Positions 24,295 to 35,429 of a stretch of DNA of 64,000 nt are shown one piece after another; the first letter of the stretch is position 1; every line of letters begins with the position of its first letter. The notes beneath the pieces were generated by a model that was not told the DNA's origin, searched no databases, and saw only the letters and a program-made list of their open reading frames with translations. The stretch covers positions 58,701,049 through 58,765,048 of the forward strand of contig CM033711.1 of the NCBI GenBank assembly GCA_019671005.1, read 5' to 3'. Source of the DNA: Hibiscus mutabilis (Eukaryota; Streptophyta; Magnoliopsida; Malvales; Malvaceae). A program made the position numbers and the translations under genes.

Positions 24295-25568
24295 TCTTTA
24301 AAGAGCATGGTTTTTCCCTCGATTTATAGGTCTTAATGTCCCCACATTAGCATCCATTGCATCCATTGCTACATATTCATGTCTATTTCTACATAATTTC
24401 TAACTTAGTTCCAATGGCTTGTGTTTTGTATATTTCTACCCATTTTTCCCTATTGTCGCTATATTACTAATGTCCCTGCAGTGGAAGTTTTCACCATTAT
24501 AGCCAGTTCAACACTGCATCTGCCAGCTATCCATTCTGCTTAAGGATAAGAACAAATATGCCAGTTGTCCAGTCTGTTACAACAAATTTTGTACGACTCT
24601 AGCACGCGAATAACCTGCAGGACAGGTGTCCTTCCTTTGGAGGCCTATAAAAGGACTATTTTCGAGGAGAGAGAGGGTCACGCTTTTCTCATTTTTTCAC
24701 ACCATCTTCTACCTCTAAGCTTCTATCCTCCTCTCATGGCAACTTAAGCTTATTTATAGAGATCCGAGGTGAAGTAAGGCAGATCTATCCAAGGAAATGA
24801 GGAGTCAAGTGCTGAATCAAGGAAATATATTGTTATCTTCTTAAACTTCTCTTTATTTTGATGTTGTTTTGGAGATTTATTTGTATTTATGCTCTTCTTG
24901 ACAATGGTTTAATTTTCTAGAGCTTGTTAAACTTGTTTAAACTATTTTCTTAGTTTAATATATATCAGTACTGGCTTTTTCTTAAGCTTCGATTATTGGA
25001 TTTGATTTACATTTTGTATGAAAATGTTAAAACCAGCCACTAACATCGACGGATACAGTGATGAGTCAGATTAATGAGTCATCACAATGAGAGTTGGATG
25101 AGGATGCAACGAAAGTTGATCCACTCATTCAAGGGGCTTTAGTCTTGACTTACAATGAATTTTGAAGCCAATCTATATCCCTGAGTCAATGGTTGAAAGT
25201 TAAATGAAAGCTAATACGCAAGCTGACCACATCATTGGTGCTTAAACCAACATTTATCCTCGAAGTGCATATGATCTTTCTGCCAAGTTAAACCAAGAAG
25301 ATCTAGGCTTATTTCTTATATTTCTCTATCATTTATTACACTTTGCTATAGATACCTCATTGAATCATTTACTCTCGTGTATATCTTGTTATTGCAACCA
25401 CCATTGCACCCATAATTACCAAATCTTACAATATTGTATTGTAGTCACATAAGTATAAGCGTAATACACCATCCTCATGGGATTGATATTCAAACAAGAT
25501 TTCCTTGTTTCTATTCTTGCATCGATAGTGTAGCTTGCACTAAAAAGTGTGACACTTCCACACTGATC
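24295..25568. mobile_element. 1.27 kb insertion in the FAR1 domain, duplication AATAGC
   Basis: AATAGC occurs at 24289-24294 and 25569-25574. Joining the flanks with one copy recreates the FAR1 domain reading G-C-K-A-I followed by R-I-M-F-H. The insert has no clear TG...CA or inverted ends. It holds a good plus-strand TATA box, TATAAAAG at 24646, with a CT-rich leader behind it as in LTR promoters. A short minus-strand stretch (about 25470) reads HEDGVLRL, which may be chance or FRS-derived. Its class is undecided: decayed solo LTR or non-autonomous element. Confidence 0.6.
24646..24653 (+). promoter_or_regulatory. TATA box inside the 1.27 kb insertion
   Basis: CCTATAAAAGGA followed about 30 bp on by an AG/CT-rich leader. 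It looks like an LTR promoter but is unproven. Confidence 0.4.
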
Positions 25569-25808
25569 AATAGCCTTGCAACCGATCCTTTTCAATGGAC
25601 GTGGAGCGCGTGAACGCTTCGCCGTATATACTTTTGATTTCCTTTGCCCTTCTTTTGAACAACAAAACTCTTGTTGGTATTTATTTACATTTGGATCAAC
25701 CTGACTTGCTCCACAACGTGCACTAAATCTATTTTGACTTGTGTATTCCTTATAAAATTCCCATGCTTCTTCAAGTGAGGCAAATTTCATGCCAACGATG
25801 TTATTCAA

Positions 25809-26639
25809 ACTCTCTACACTATCTCCTTTTATTTTAGCATCACCTACTATACTCTAAACTTCCATGATGAGTATACTCTAGAACCTAAGTAAATGAATAT
25901 GAAATAACTAAAACATTGCATGGAATTAAGTTGCATAAAAGTAAAAGAAATTATGTATTATGAACTTGCTTACCTTCTTAAGACCGCTACTACTGGAAAA
26001 AAAGGTTTATAAGCTTCAAAATAAACAACTTCTTCAGTGGGAAGAGGATTAAGAGGAAATACACGTTTATTGAAGTTGGTAGTACCTGCCCTGGGATGGT
26101 AGTTGCAACATTTATTGGAACTTTTATTCAACATTTCGAGAATGGTTGTTGTTGGAGTAATAAATTTGACCATTCTGTATAAAATTTATTTCACAAGTTT
26201 TGGAATTTCATCTTTACGTTTCGATACTGATTAAATGTCTTATGTTGCACTTCTTGCTGTAACGTATCGGAAGTAGTATCTATGTTTCGATACTTTAAAA
26301 AAATTTGAACTTTGCTTTATGACATTTTCGGTTTTCAACTTCAAATACATCACTTTTTTTGTTGTCGTTCCCACTTTTTTTATTATAAGTAGTGAAACTT
26401 ATACCCCAGTTTCGATACTTAACATGGAATATATATATATATATCAAAGCTGGAAGGTCACAGTCAAAAAGTAATGCTCTATTTCTTCTCACACTTAGTT
26501 GTGCGAACCAATTGAATTCCTTTATTCCTTCAGTTCAAAATCTTTAAATTTAGGGACTTTTCACTTTATCCTTTTATCAATCAAACCTTCTAAACACCAT
26601 CTTCTCATCCAAATAAGTTTAATTTGAATATGCATGCAT
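25809..26639. other. 5' flank of the FRS pseudogene; no clear gene
   Basis: The FRS frame stays open a little way above 25808 (G-D-S-V-E-S-L before N-N-I-V-G) and then meets an AG that could be a splice acceptor. A short minus-strand open frame at 25970-26173 could be a leader exon but shows no known motif. (AT)n at about 26429-26446. Confidence 0.4.
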
Positions 26640-27400
26640 CGAAGGTATTTCTAGAAACCCTTGTTTTTTAAATAGCCTTGCTTTTGTTTGGATTTAATGT
26701 ACTTTCCGCGGCTGGCCCTTGATGTTCAAAATATGGTCGACATCATTGATGGGTTTTTCAAACTTCTTGATTATTTTGTTTAATTTTTTATAGGAACCCT
26801 AAACCTAGTCCACTCAAATCCTCACAAAAGCAAAGGTATATTTCTAGAAACCCTAATTATGTTAGAACACCCTTGGTTTTGTTTGGTTTTCATCTAATTT
26901 TCATGGATGACTGTTGATGTTGAAAAATTGGTTGATATTATTGATGGGGTTTTTAGATTTTTTTCATTGATGTTAGAATGCCCTAAACTCACTACAATCA
27001 AATCCTGCCGGCTAGAATCAAAGGTATATTTCTGGAAACCCAAACTTTTTTATAACATTCCCTTGCTTTTAAGATTGGTCTTCATTTACTTTTCATGCCT
27101 CATCGTTGATATTGAGAAATTGGTTGATAATATAGTTTGTGTTTTTAAGATTTCCTACTAAATTCGTTTAAAGTTTAATGGGAACCCTAAGCCCATATGA
27201 ATAAAAGGTATTTCTAGAAACCCTTAAATTTTTACATACTATTAGAGTTTCTTTTGTTTGGTTTTCCAATTCTTTCTATGGCTTAGATTTGAACTTGGTG
27301 ATTGCTTGATATTATCGATGTGCTTGGCTTTGTGTTCAAAACACATTTGCTATTACTCATGGGTTCCTCTAAATTTTCTTTTGTTTTTATATATTATATG
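26640..27400. repeat. Tandem array, about 188 bp period, four copies
   Basis: The anchor AAGGTATWTTTCTAGAAACCC occurs at 26642, 26833, 27021 and 27205, giving spacings of 191, 188 and 184 bp. Each unit continues with CTTG(G/C)TTTT...TTTGG.TTT, then 'GTTGATATTGA.AAATTGGTTGATA' and 'GGGAACCCTAA'. Open frames inside are repeat artefacts. Confidence 0.8.
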
Positions 27401-27508
27401 ACAGGGTTGGCCAATTCTTGAATCTGTGATGTTCGTCGACTTGCAATCAATTGTTTTATTTCTTACAGTATCCCTAAACTCAAATCTTCTTTACTCTACT
27501 CATTAACC

Positions 27509-28195
27509 ATGCCGCAGCCAACCAAAAGTCAAAAAACCGTTGAGCCAACACCATCTATTGATGAATCCTGTTTTAGAGATGATGATGAAAAGAACAAATT
27601 TTATACACATTTCTACAATAGACGAATCCGTAAAGAACGTGTTGTGGACATAAATTTCCTTCAGAATCGAGACTACAACTTCAAAATGAACTCAACTTTC
27701 ACAAAATGAGGTTGGAATGCTTATCTTGGGATCAAACTGAAGGTTTGTGAAAGACTTGTACGGGTCTTTTACAGTAATGCTAGAATTGAACGTGCGCCAA
27801 ATTCTGCTGAAATAGTAGGCATCAACTTTTCTGTTATGAGTAAGGAACTTTTTATCACCCCCAGTCAATTGTATATCCTTTAGGTATTAAAAATAAAGTC
27901 TCTTATGATGAAAACAAAACCAGCTCTATTGAAAAGTACAAAGGCAATAGCCCCAGAAATCTTCCTTTTGAAGAGAGAATCTTTCACCTTATTGTGGCAT
28001 GGTTATTTCAATTGTATGGTGGGAAGGCAAGAACAATCTGAGAGATTGATTATTGGTGGCTTAACCAATATCGAACTAATGTTGCTCCTAACATTGCTAA
28101 AATCATTTCCTTCATCTAGTATCCTTTGTCAAAAAGGGTCATGGGGCCTAAACCTCTATTCCATATGCTTGCATCCTTACATACATCTTTCATAA
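27509..28195 (+). pseudogene. Relic of a plant repetitive-element ORF (putative plant transposon protein type)
   Basis: ATG at 27509 starts MPQPTKSQKTVEPTPSIDES. Later frames give F-Y-N-R-R-I-R-K-E-R, V-C-E-R-L-V-R-V-F-Y-S-N-A and V-G-I-N-F-S-V-M-S-K-E-L-F. After a frame change near 27930 there is L-P-F-E-E-R-I-F-H-L-I-V-A-W-L-F. This order resembles the uncharacterised 'putative plant transposon protein' domain found in many plant repeats. No catalytic motif is known for it. Stops and shifts break it at several places, for example TGA at about 27707. The identification is by general pattern only. Confidence 0.45.
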
Positions 28196-28854
28196 GAATG
28201 ATGTTAATTTTTCTTTGGACCCACCTATCCCTTTAAAGGAAAATATTGTCATTTGTTCAGCCCGCAAATGCATATACCTCTTTCGAAAAAAATTGTTGGA
28301 TTTATAAGGACTCAAAAGATGTTGCCAATGTAGAAAATGTGCAAGAGCATTCCCTTCGCCTTCCAAACAAGTTTATTTTACAAATCGAGAGGAGATTACG
28401 ATGAAGTCATTGCTTGACTACATGGTTACTTGTCATGAACATGTTGATTCGCAGTTAGCTGACCTTTGTAACCATGTTGATTCACAGTTCACAAAAATTC
28501 GAGACCATGTTGAGTCTTAGTTTATTGAGCTTCGTATCTAAGGTTGGGCGTTCGATCAAGTTGAGTCAAAAAATTTGAATTATTCGAGTTTGCAAGTCCT
28601 TTTTCACGATTCAAACTTTATTTGGTGTTTTTTCGAATCGAGTCAAGTTTATAATTTTCAAGTTTCTATAAAAATTTAATTATACATATATATTTCTACG
28701 TACATATATGTACCGGTGCATATATATATACTTAGGGCTGGGCGATGTACATATTGATTCCAACTTTAACGGCTTTTTATATGCATGTACGGTATACATA
28801 TATATTTCTTCATGTTTTCACATGTGATATACATAATTTATCATGTAGAATGTA
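28196..28854. other. No gene seen
   Basis: AT-rich flank. At 28400-28530 'GACCATGTTGA.TC.CAGTT' recurs three times, possibly a coiled-coil-like end of the preceding ORF. 28555-28680 has a GAATCGAGTCAAG-type stretch seen in small dispersed elements. Confidence 0.45.
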
Positions 28855-29485
28855 CATATAAAATGTACTCATTCCTTTGGCAGTTTTGATACTAATCGTA
28901 TACAATGTTCACATTCATGTATAGTTACATGTTCATATGTAATTGGTAGTAACCTAAGTGAAAGTTGTACTCTAACATGACTCATGTCAAGAATATCTTA
29001 TGCACGTCGTTGACACATCATCTCATTCTTAGGATTCTCTACTGTACGTGTATGACACGTCTTCTCTTATTAGGAATCTTAGCTATAACAGAACTAAGAG
29101 TTTTGATACTCAAACATATAAAATGTATTCATTTCTTCAGTAGTTTCGATACTAGTAGTATACAATGTTCACGTTCATGTATAGTTACATGTTCATATGT
29201 AATTGGTAGTAACCTGAGTGAAAGTTGTACTCCAAAACGACTCATGTCAGGAATCTCTTATGCACATCGTTGACACATCATCTCATTCTCAGGATTCTCT
29301 ACTATACGTGTATGACATGTCTTCTCTTGTCAGGAATCTTAGCTGTAACAAAACTAAGAGTTTTGATACTTAAACATATAAAATGTACTCATTCATTCAG
29401 CAGTTACGATACTAATCGTATACAATGTTCACGTTCATGTATAGTTACATGTTCATATGTAATTGGAAGTACTGAAACGTATATA
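28855..29485. repeat. 260 bp tandem repeat, about 2.4 copies
   Basis: CATATAAAATGTA starts at 28855, 29115 and 29375, exactly 260 bp apart. The units share 'GATACTAATCGTATACAATGTTCAC', 'GACACATCATCTCATTCT' and 'GGAATCTTAGCT'. The third unit stops after about 110 bp. The two similar open frames in it (102 and 111 codons) exist because the unit repeats. Confidence 0.88.
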
Positions 29486-29897
29486 AGAGGTTCGAGACTT
29501 ATAACAAAAATGGCCACCTTAATTGTTACCATATCTTGTAAGATTTTAGGTTCATATTGAAGAATATCAAAATGTGAAGTATAGTTTCAATATTTATCGA
29601 TGCTAAAACGATGTCGGACGTGTTTAACGATATACTCAACTCTGATTAAGTTGTCAAAATCCCATTACATTTGGTACATTTGTTCACTCGAGGACCCGAT
29701 GTGTGCTAAGAAATATGATCACCAACACAAACACAAAATGTGATTAGATTAAAAAGTACGATCTGAAATGTGATCATCGACACAAAAACAAACTGTGATT
29801 CAGTTAAAATGAATAGAAGAATAGTCTGTTTCCGTGCTATCGTAGTATGTAGTTATATCATATGTGACGTTCAATTCCTCAATTATTCTTTCTCATG
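29486..29897. other. No gene seen
   Basis: AT-rich sequence with a short internal repeat 'ATGTGATCA(C/T)C.ACACAAA.ACAAA.TGTGATT' near 29715-29810. Confidence 0.4.
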
Positions 29898-30200
29898 TCA
29901 TCTCCTAGAATTACATACAGAAACAGCGTCTTCATCTGTAGAACATAGAGAGCCTCCTAGGATTCTTGATGAACTAACACTTTCATCAAAATTTGCATAC
30001 AACTCGATGTTGCTACCCCTTACACGTTTGTATATCTTAAACATCTTTCGAATGTCTCTTGCATTACATATCTTTAGCATGTAATAAGCTTCAGGGCCAG
30101 GCTCATCAACTGGATTTTGGCTTCCAATGAAGATATTTTCTTCCTTGTGGATTTGCTAACCTCTGAGGAAATCAACTCAAACAAATCATCCTTCTTGATG
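29898..30200 (-). pseudogene. Possible N-terminal fragment of a MuDR-type transposase
   Basis: On the minus strand a frame reads L-K-I-C-N-A-R-D-I-R-K-M-F-K-I-Y followed by I-E-L-Y-A-N-F-D. The pattern '..D...MF........IELYV' is common in the N-terminal region of plant MuDR transposases. No transposase core follows. The match is short, so this is tentative. Confidence 0.3.
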
Positions 30201-30339
30201 TTGCTGTTGAATGAAGTGTAGAGGTATGTTCCTAAAAAGAAAACAGTTGTAGAAAATCATGCCATAATTTTAAAAAAAAATTACAAAATATGTAGAAGTA
30301 TTTATAGAAGATTTGTAAGGGTAAAATTAGGGTTCGGCA

Positions 30340-31720
30340 CCTAAAATTTTATTGATATTCAGTTTGGAGTTCAGCACCTAAATTGTTACTAATAACTAGT
30401 TTGGGGTCCGGCACCTAAAATGTTACCAATAAATGTTTTGGGGTTCTGTACCTAAAATGTTACCGATAATTAGTTTGGGGTTCATACTGTAAAATGTTAA
30501 TGAAATTTAGTTTGGGGTTCGGCACCTAAAATATTACCCAAAATGAGTGTCAGGTTTGACACCTAAAATGTTATTGAAAATTAGTTTGGGGTTCGGCACT
30601 TAAAATGTTATTTACAACGAGATTGGGGTTCGTGGCCTATAATGTTATTGAAAATCAGTTTTGCATTCTAAATCCAAAATGTTATCGGGAGGGGTTCAAA
30701 CCGTAAAATGTTAATAAAATTCAGTTTAGAGTTCGGCACCTAAAATGTTACCCAAAATGAGTTTCAGGTTCGACACCTAAAATGTTATCGAAAATTAATT
30801 TGGGGTTCAGCACCTAAATTGTTATTGATAATTAGTTTGGGGTTCGGCACCTAAAATGTTCTAATAATCATTTTGGGGTTTGGCACCTAAAATATCATTG
30901 ATAATTCGTTTGGGGTTCAGACCATAAAATGTTAATGAAATATAGTTTGGGGTTTGGCACCTAAAATGTTACCCAAAATGAGTTTTAGGTTTGACACCTA
31001 AAATGTTACCAAAAATTAGTTTGGGGTTCGGTACTTAAAATTTTACCGGCAACGAGTTTGGGGTCGTGATCTATAATGTTATCGAAAATCAGTTTTGCGT
31101 TCTGAATCCAAAATGTTACCGGGAGGGGTTTGGACCGTAAAATATTAATGAAATTCAGTTTGTGGTTCAGCACCTAAAATGTTACCCAAAATGAGTTTCA
31201 GGTTTGATCCTAAATTGTTACTGAAAATTAGTTTGGGGTTCGGCACTTAAAATGTTATTAGCAATGAGTTTGGGGTTCGTGACTTATAATGTTACCAAAA
31301 ATCAGTTTTGCGTTCTGAATCCAAAATGTTACCGGGAGGAGTTCGGACCCTAAAATTTTAATGAAATTCATTTCCGAGGTCGACACCTAAAATGTTACCT
31401 TTACTCTAAAATATTAATGAAATTCGGTTTCGGGATCGGCACCTAAAATGTTACCTACTTCCAGTTTGGCGTTAGGGAACCTAAATTATTAGCGAGATGT
31501 TTATTCTTTTAAGTTGAGTGAAATATTTCATTCGCCACCCAAAATGTTACCGAAAAGCAGTTTGAGTGGTTAGGGAACCTAAAATATTACGAACATATTT
31601 CATTTTCTAAGTTGAAATGGAAACACTAAACTCGACACCTAAAATGTTAGAAAAAATAGTTTAAGGGTAAAACATTTTATTAGCCAACTGAAAATGTTAA
31701 CCAAAACCGGTTTGAATTGG
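30340..31720. repeat. 37 bp minisatellite array
   Basis: Units such as GTTTGGGGTTCGGCACCTAA + AATGTTACCAATAA repeat with a spacing of 37 bp; GTTTGGRG starts at 30362, 30399, 30473 and 30510 with one variant unit at 30436. Several dozen units follow, with variant blocks ('ACCGGGAGGGGTT.GGACCGTAAAATGTTAATGAAATTCAG') recurring near 30688, 31120 and 31334, so a larger repeat order is superimposed. The last 250 bp is more diverged. There is no coding potential. Confidence 0.9.
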
Positions 31721-33203
31721 TTGGCAATCTGCAACTGGAAAAATAGGTGCCGCCATATATGAGCCACATTTTAACCGGCCGCACAGTAAACCTACCCAGT
31801 TTTTACCCATCTTGTTCAGGGTTCAAAAATGTTGTATATATAGACCGAGAAGTGAGGAAATACTCAATAAGTCCTCATCAATCTTCCTGAGTTCACTCTA
31901 CCCCCTTAATAGTCCAATTACACTAATAGGCTCTCAACTTTAGTCTATATGCAATTTAGTCCCGAATTAACATATAAATATCCCCCTAAAACAGGGTATT
32001 ATGCATGTATTATGCTAGTAGCTCTGATATGAACTTTCTCAGTGATGAATCTATACAATTCATCTACTTGCCTTGGCAGTTTACCATGTAGTTTCTTATT
32101 GCCTTGACAATTTAATTATGTTTTTGCAATACGAATATAGACTCATAAGCATGTGGTTATTGTTCGTGTCTTATCCTATATTCTTGATCTTGTGGAAAGT
32201 TCTACATTTTCCTTTGTTTTAAAAGTTCGTATATGATCTACTGATTAGGGGTGTTTATTGTCGGGTACTCAAAAAATTAGGTATTCGGTTCTTTCGAGTA
32301 TTACATATATCGGTCCATGTTCCGGCCCGCTTTAGATGGGTACTCGAAAAATCGGATAACGGGTATCTGGTTCACATTTTTATTTATTTGTTTTTAAATT
32401 TAAAAGTTTAAAAAAAATCACGTAATAAACACATAAATTTTAAAAAGTTCATAATACATAATACAAGCACAAAAATTTGTGATTTGAAGTTAGTTTTAAG
32501 ATAAAAATATTTGTAAATATATATTAAAGTTTATCACCAAAATGATATTAGAAATATTAATCTCGTTTTTTCTTTCAAATCTTATATTAACAAATTAATA
32601 CAAATTTAAAAAAAAAACTTAAAAGTACATAATACAAAAATAGAAAGAATTTAGTAATATAAATTTAGTTTTAGGTAAAACTATCAAGGAACCTACAATG
32701 AAAATATAATTTAAAACTAAAAAAATAAATATATTAGAAGTACTGAGATGGGTCGGTACCCGGAAAAAATCTCGGGTCAAATAATTTTTAAAAAAAATTA
32801 CCCGATTTTTTAAAGTTCGAGTTGACGGGCCGATGTTTCGGTTAAACGGGAATGAGATGAAAATGAAAATTATACTTATTTTTTTATTTATGTATCTAAA
32901 TTATAATCCGTAACCACTTTAAACTCTTAGATTGAAATTTTAAGATGATGTGTCATGTTAAAAAATATCATGTTACACTAGAAAAGTGCCACAAGAAAAA
33001 TGAAAAAAAAATCTAAAATCTCAAAATAATTAAAAATCAGAATATTTTAAATACATTTTTTTAAAAAAATTTCAAAATTTCAAAATTTTAATTTATAATA
33101 TTTTGAATAATTTACCCTTGATATATATGTTCTTATTTTTTATTTATATTTCACGATTTATAATGTTTTTATAATTTTTTTGGATTTATTTTGTAAATTT
33201 TTA
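31721..33203. other. AT-rich interval, no gene; possible small element at 32246-32870
   Basis: A stretch starting TAGGGGTGTTTATTGTCGGGTA near 32246 and a GC-richer block with GGGTCGGTACCCGG and CGGGCCGATGTTTCGG near 32750-32850 look like the two sides of a small dispersed element, but no matching ends were found. The rest is very AT-rich. Confidence 0.4.
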
Positions 33204-34392
33204 GGATAAAATATACTTATTATCACTCAACTATCTTCTCACTCTTATTTTGACCACTCAACTCTAAAAATTTTTAATTTAATAATTAAACTTTCAGATT
33301 GATTTTTTTTAGTCACTTTTAAATTATAAATGGTGTGATGATGTGGCTTATTTTTATTATTTTTTACTATGTAGATTATTTTAATAATATTTTGGGCAAT
33401 GTGCCAAACCCCAACCCGAAACCCTAATCACCCGCCCCAAATTGCCGCCACAGAAGCCACTTCTATTGTATGCCCAAAGGGATATCGCAACAGCTACTGC
33501 TTCAAACTCCAACTCCTTGGCAATGAATAAGATATGAAATATTTGAAACAAGAGCAATTCGAAAACATTCTTGATTTTAAAATTCAAATCTAATACAAAC
33601 TAACCTAAAATTCTAGCTTAAACCAAACTAAAAAACAAAACCCACAACTAATTTCACCCAATCAAAAGCTTAAATTGAGTCAACTAAAAGAAAGAGAGTC
33701 AAATATCAAACTTGTAAAAGCTTCACGAAATTGTTCCAGATCCTCAGAAGTTAAACAATTCGAAATCACTACTCAATAGAAAAAAAAAACTAAAAACAAA
33801 AACTTGAACAATTTAACTGAATAGTCGATCTAATTAGTTTTTTTAAAAAAATTAAATCCGAATTTTAAAAAATAAAAGAAAGGAATTCAAAGAGAAAGGG
33901 AAAAAGAGGTTTAGAAAGCCAAAACCCTTTGCAACGAAATAAAGGCAAAGCACCATTACCAGTTACAAGAAACCATTGTGGGTATCCACCATCCCCTATG
34001 TGAAATTACTTTGAAGAAAATAAATGAAAAAAGACGAAAGGCAGTGGCCGTAATGGCGACCGAAATCTGAATTTGTTTAGTCATAGTGAGAGAAAAGAAT
34101 ATGTGAAAGAGAAAAGGATATGTGAAAGAGAAAAAGGAACGAAAAAAAAAAGAGAAAAGATGACTTTAATATAGATCTAAAACGACATTATTTTGATCTA
34201 ATTTTTTATTTTCTTTAGTATTCAAAACAATGTCGTTTTAGTGTAAGCTGACATGTCATAATATTGTTAACTATTTAATGATGGAGTGACTAAAACATAA
34301 GCAATTCGAAAATTAAGTGATTAAATTAAAAAATTTAAAAGTTGAATGACCAAACTAGGAGTAAGAAAATAGTTGAGTGATGATATTTCTCC
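33204..34392. mobile_element. Small Mutator-like inverted-repeat element
   Basis: The left end GGATAAAATATACTTATTAT... and the right end, read in reverse, GGAGAAATATCATCACTCAA... are inverted repeats of roughly 160 bp (shared 'CACTCAACTAT.TTCTYACTC.TA.TTTG..CA.TCAACT'). Flanking 9-mers AAATTTTTA and TAATTTTTT agree at 7 of 9 positions in an AT-rich setting, consistent with but not proving a Mutator duplication. The inside (33390-34080) is richer in G+C and contains a minus-strand open frame of 68 codons with no recognised domain; it might be captured gene sequence. Confidence 0.65.
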
Positions 34393-34692
34393 TAATTTTT
34401 TAGTAATATTTTTATGATGTTTTTATTAGTACTAGGTCGTGTAGGGAAAAGTCTAAAAGAAGACATCTTAAAAAACAGCTAAAAATGGTATTGATACAAT
34501 CGTTAGATCGAGTATAAAAAAATTTGGGTCGTTGGATTTAAAAAAAGAAAAAATGGTAAAAGGTTAAACATGTTAACAAATTATAACACAAAGTATTACC
34601 CGGTTATAACACAAAATATAACAAAAAGGGTAAGAAAAAATATTGTAACATAAATTCTTACCTAGTTAATCAAATATAAAACCCTTCAAACA
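34393..34692. other. AT-rich spacer, no gene
   Basis: It contains 'TAACACAAA(G/A)TATTACC' and 'TAACATAAATTCTTACC' pieces, which are the reverse complement of the motif family used in the 187 bp array to the right. Confidence 0.5.
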
Positions 34693-35315
34693 TAGGGATG
34701 GTAAAATTACCCAGCCCCGACCCGGTCGGGTATTTAGCCTTGAATTTTGGGGATCGGGGTGGGTTTTTTTAAGTGCTGAGTCAGGGCGGGGCGGGTTCTG
34801 GTATGTGCTAGAAATTCTCTGCCCTGCCCCAGTATGTATTTAAATAAATATATATTATATTATATTTATTAAAATATCACTATATATAAATACTTTTATG
34901 GTTGTTAAGCTTTTTTGGGGTTGTGCTTATCTTAATTTTTTTAGATGTTGTTCAAGTTTTAATATATTTCATTCTCACGGTGAATGGCTGAAGTTTATTC
35001 TTTTAAATATGTAATTTTTCGTGTGGTAATTTAAAATTGGTTTTATTTTATTTTTATATAGATTTAAAGTCCTTTGAAACTATATTTTGTGGTCGTGATG
35101 GTAGATTATTCGAATCTTTTATTGTGTGAAGATTTATTTATTTTTTATTTTTTAGGTCGGGTCGAGTCGAGGTCATGTTTAAGAATTCTTACATCGGAGC
35201 GGGGCTGGTAAATTAATATTTTATTCTGTGGTAGGGCAGGTTCGGATTTAGGGGTTTATAGATCGGGGCGGGTTCGGGGCAGACAAAAACTTGCCCTGCC
35301 CCGTTGCCATCCCTA
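34693..35315. mobile_element. hAT-like MITE, 623 bp
   Basis: Ends TAGGGATGGTAA... and ...TTGCCATCCCTA are inverted repeats. Flanking octamers TTCAAACA (34685-34692) and TTCAAACG (35316-35323) match at 7 of 8 positions, the duplication length expected of hAT elements. GC-rich CCCCGACCCGG and CGGGGCGGGTTCGGGGC blocks lie just inside the two ends. It encodes nothing recognisable. Confidence 0.75.
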
Positions 35316-35429
35316 TTCAAACGCATGGTGAGAATTTATGTTATAACATAAAATTTTACCCCCAAAATATTATTTCTTATCAAACACATAAGATTTTATG
35401 CTCCTACATAAATTCGTATCAATACCAAC

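Larger units (their letters stand above)
20055..25808 (-). pseudogene. FAR1/FRS-type (MULE transposase-derived) pseudogene with two insertions
   Basis: Read on the minus strand in three blocks. 25808-25575: FAR1 zinc domain start (VGMKFASLEEAWEFYKEY, then CCSKEG and GCKAI). 24294-22608: FAR1 end with EHNHKL (about 24230), a linker HSHRYVTKID and GFTKKDLYN, MULE transposase (LFWGDSTSRANYAIFGDV near 23890, FDTTYKGNAY), then a SWIM finger (TCCYHKFETVGFACRH near 22980). 20371-20055: zinc knuckle CSICNSEGHNKVTC. FAR1/FHY3 relatives act as light-signalling transcription factors and descend from Mutator transposases; a Jittery-like transposase is an alternative. The SWIM Cys pair reads C-Y-H, not C-x-C. 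Several frameshifts and stops exist (for example TGA near 22788). Dropping the solo LTR with one TTTGC, or the second insert with one AATAGC, rejoins the frame at each junction. No terminal inverted repeats were found. Confidence 0.88.

Noticed and set aside
24295..25568. Helitron insertion in the FRS gene
   Set aside because: One end begins TC but there is no CTRR with hairpin at the other, and a 6 bp direct repeat flanks the insert, which Helitrons do not make.
28965..29560. Two paralogous small genes
   Set aside because: They are the same frame read in two 260 bp tandem units; no domain, splice or start context supports a gene.
30340..31720. Regularly spaced short repeats, superficially CRISPR-like
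   Set aside because: The 37 bp units are contiguous variants of each other with no unique spacers, and the DNA is plant nuclear.
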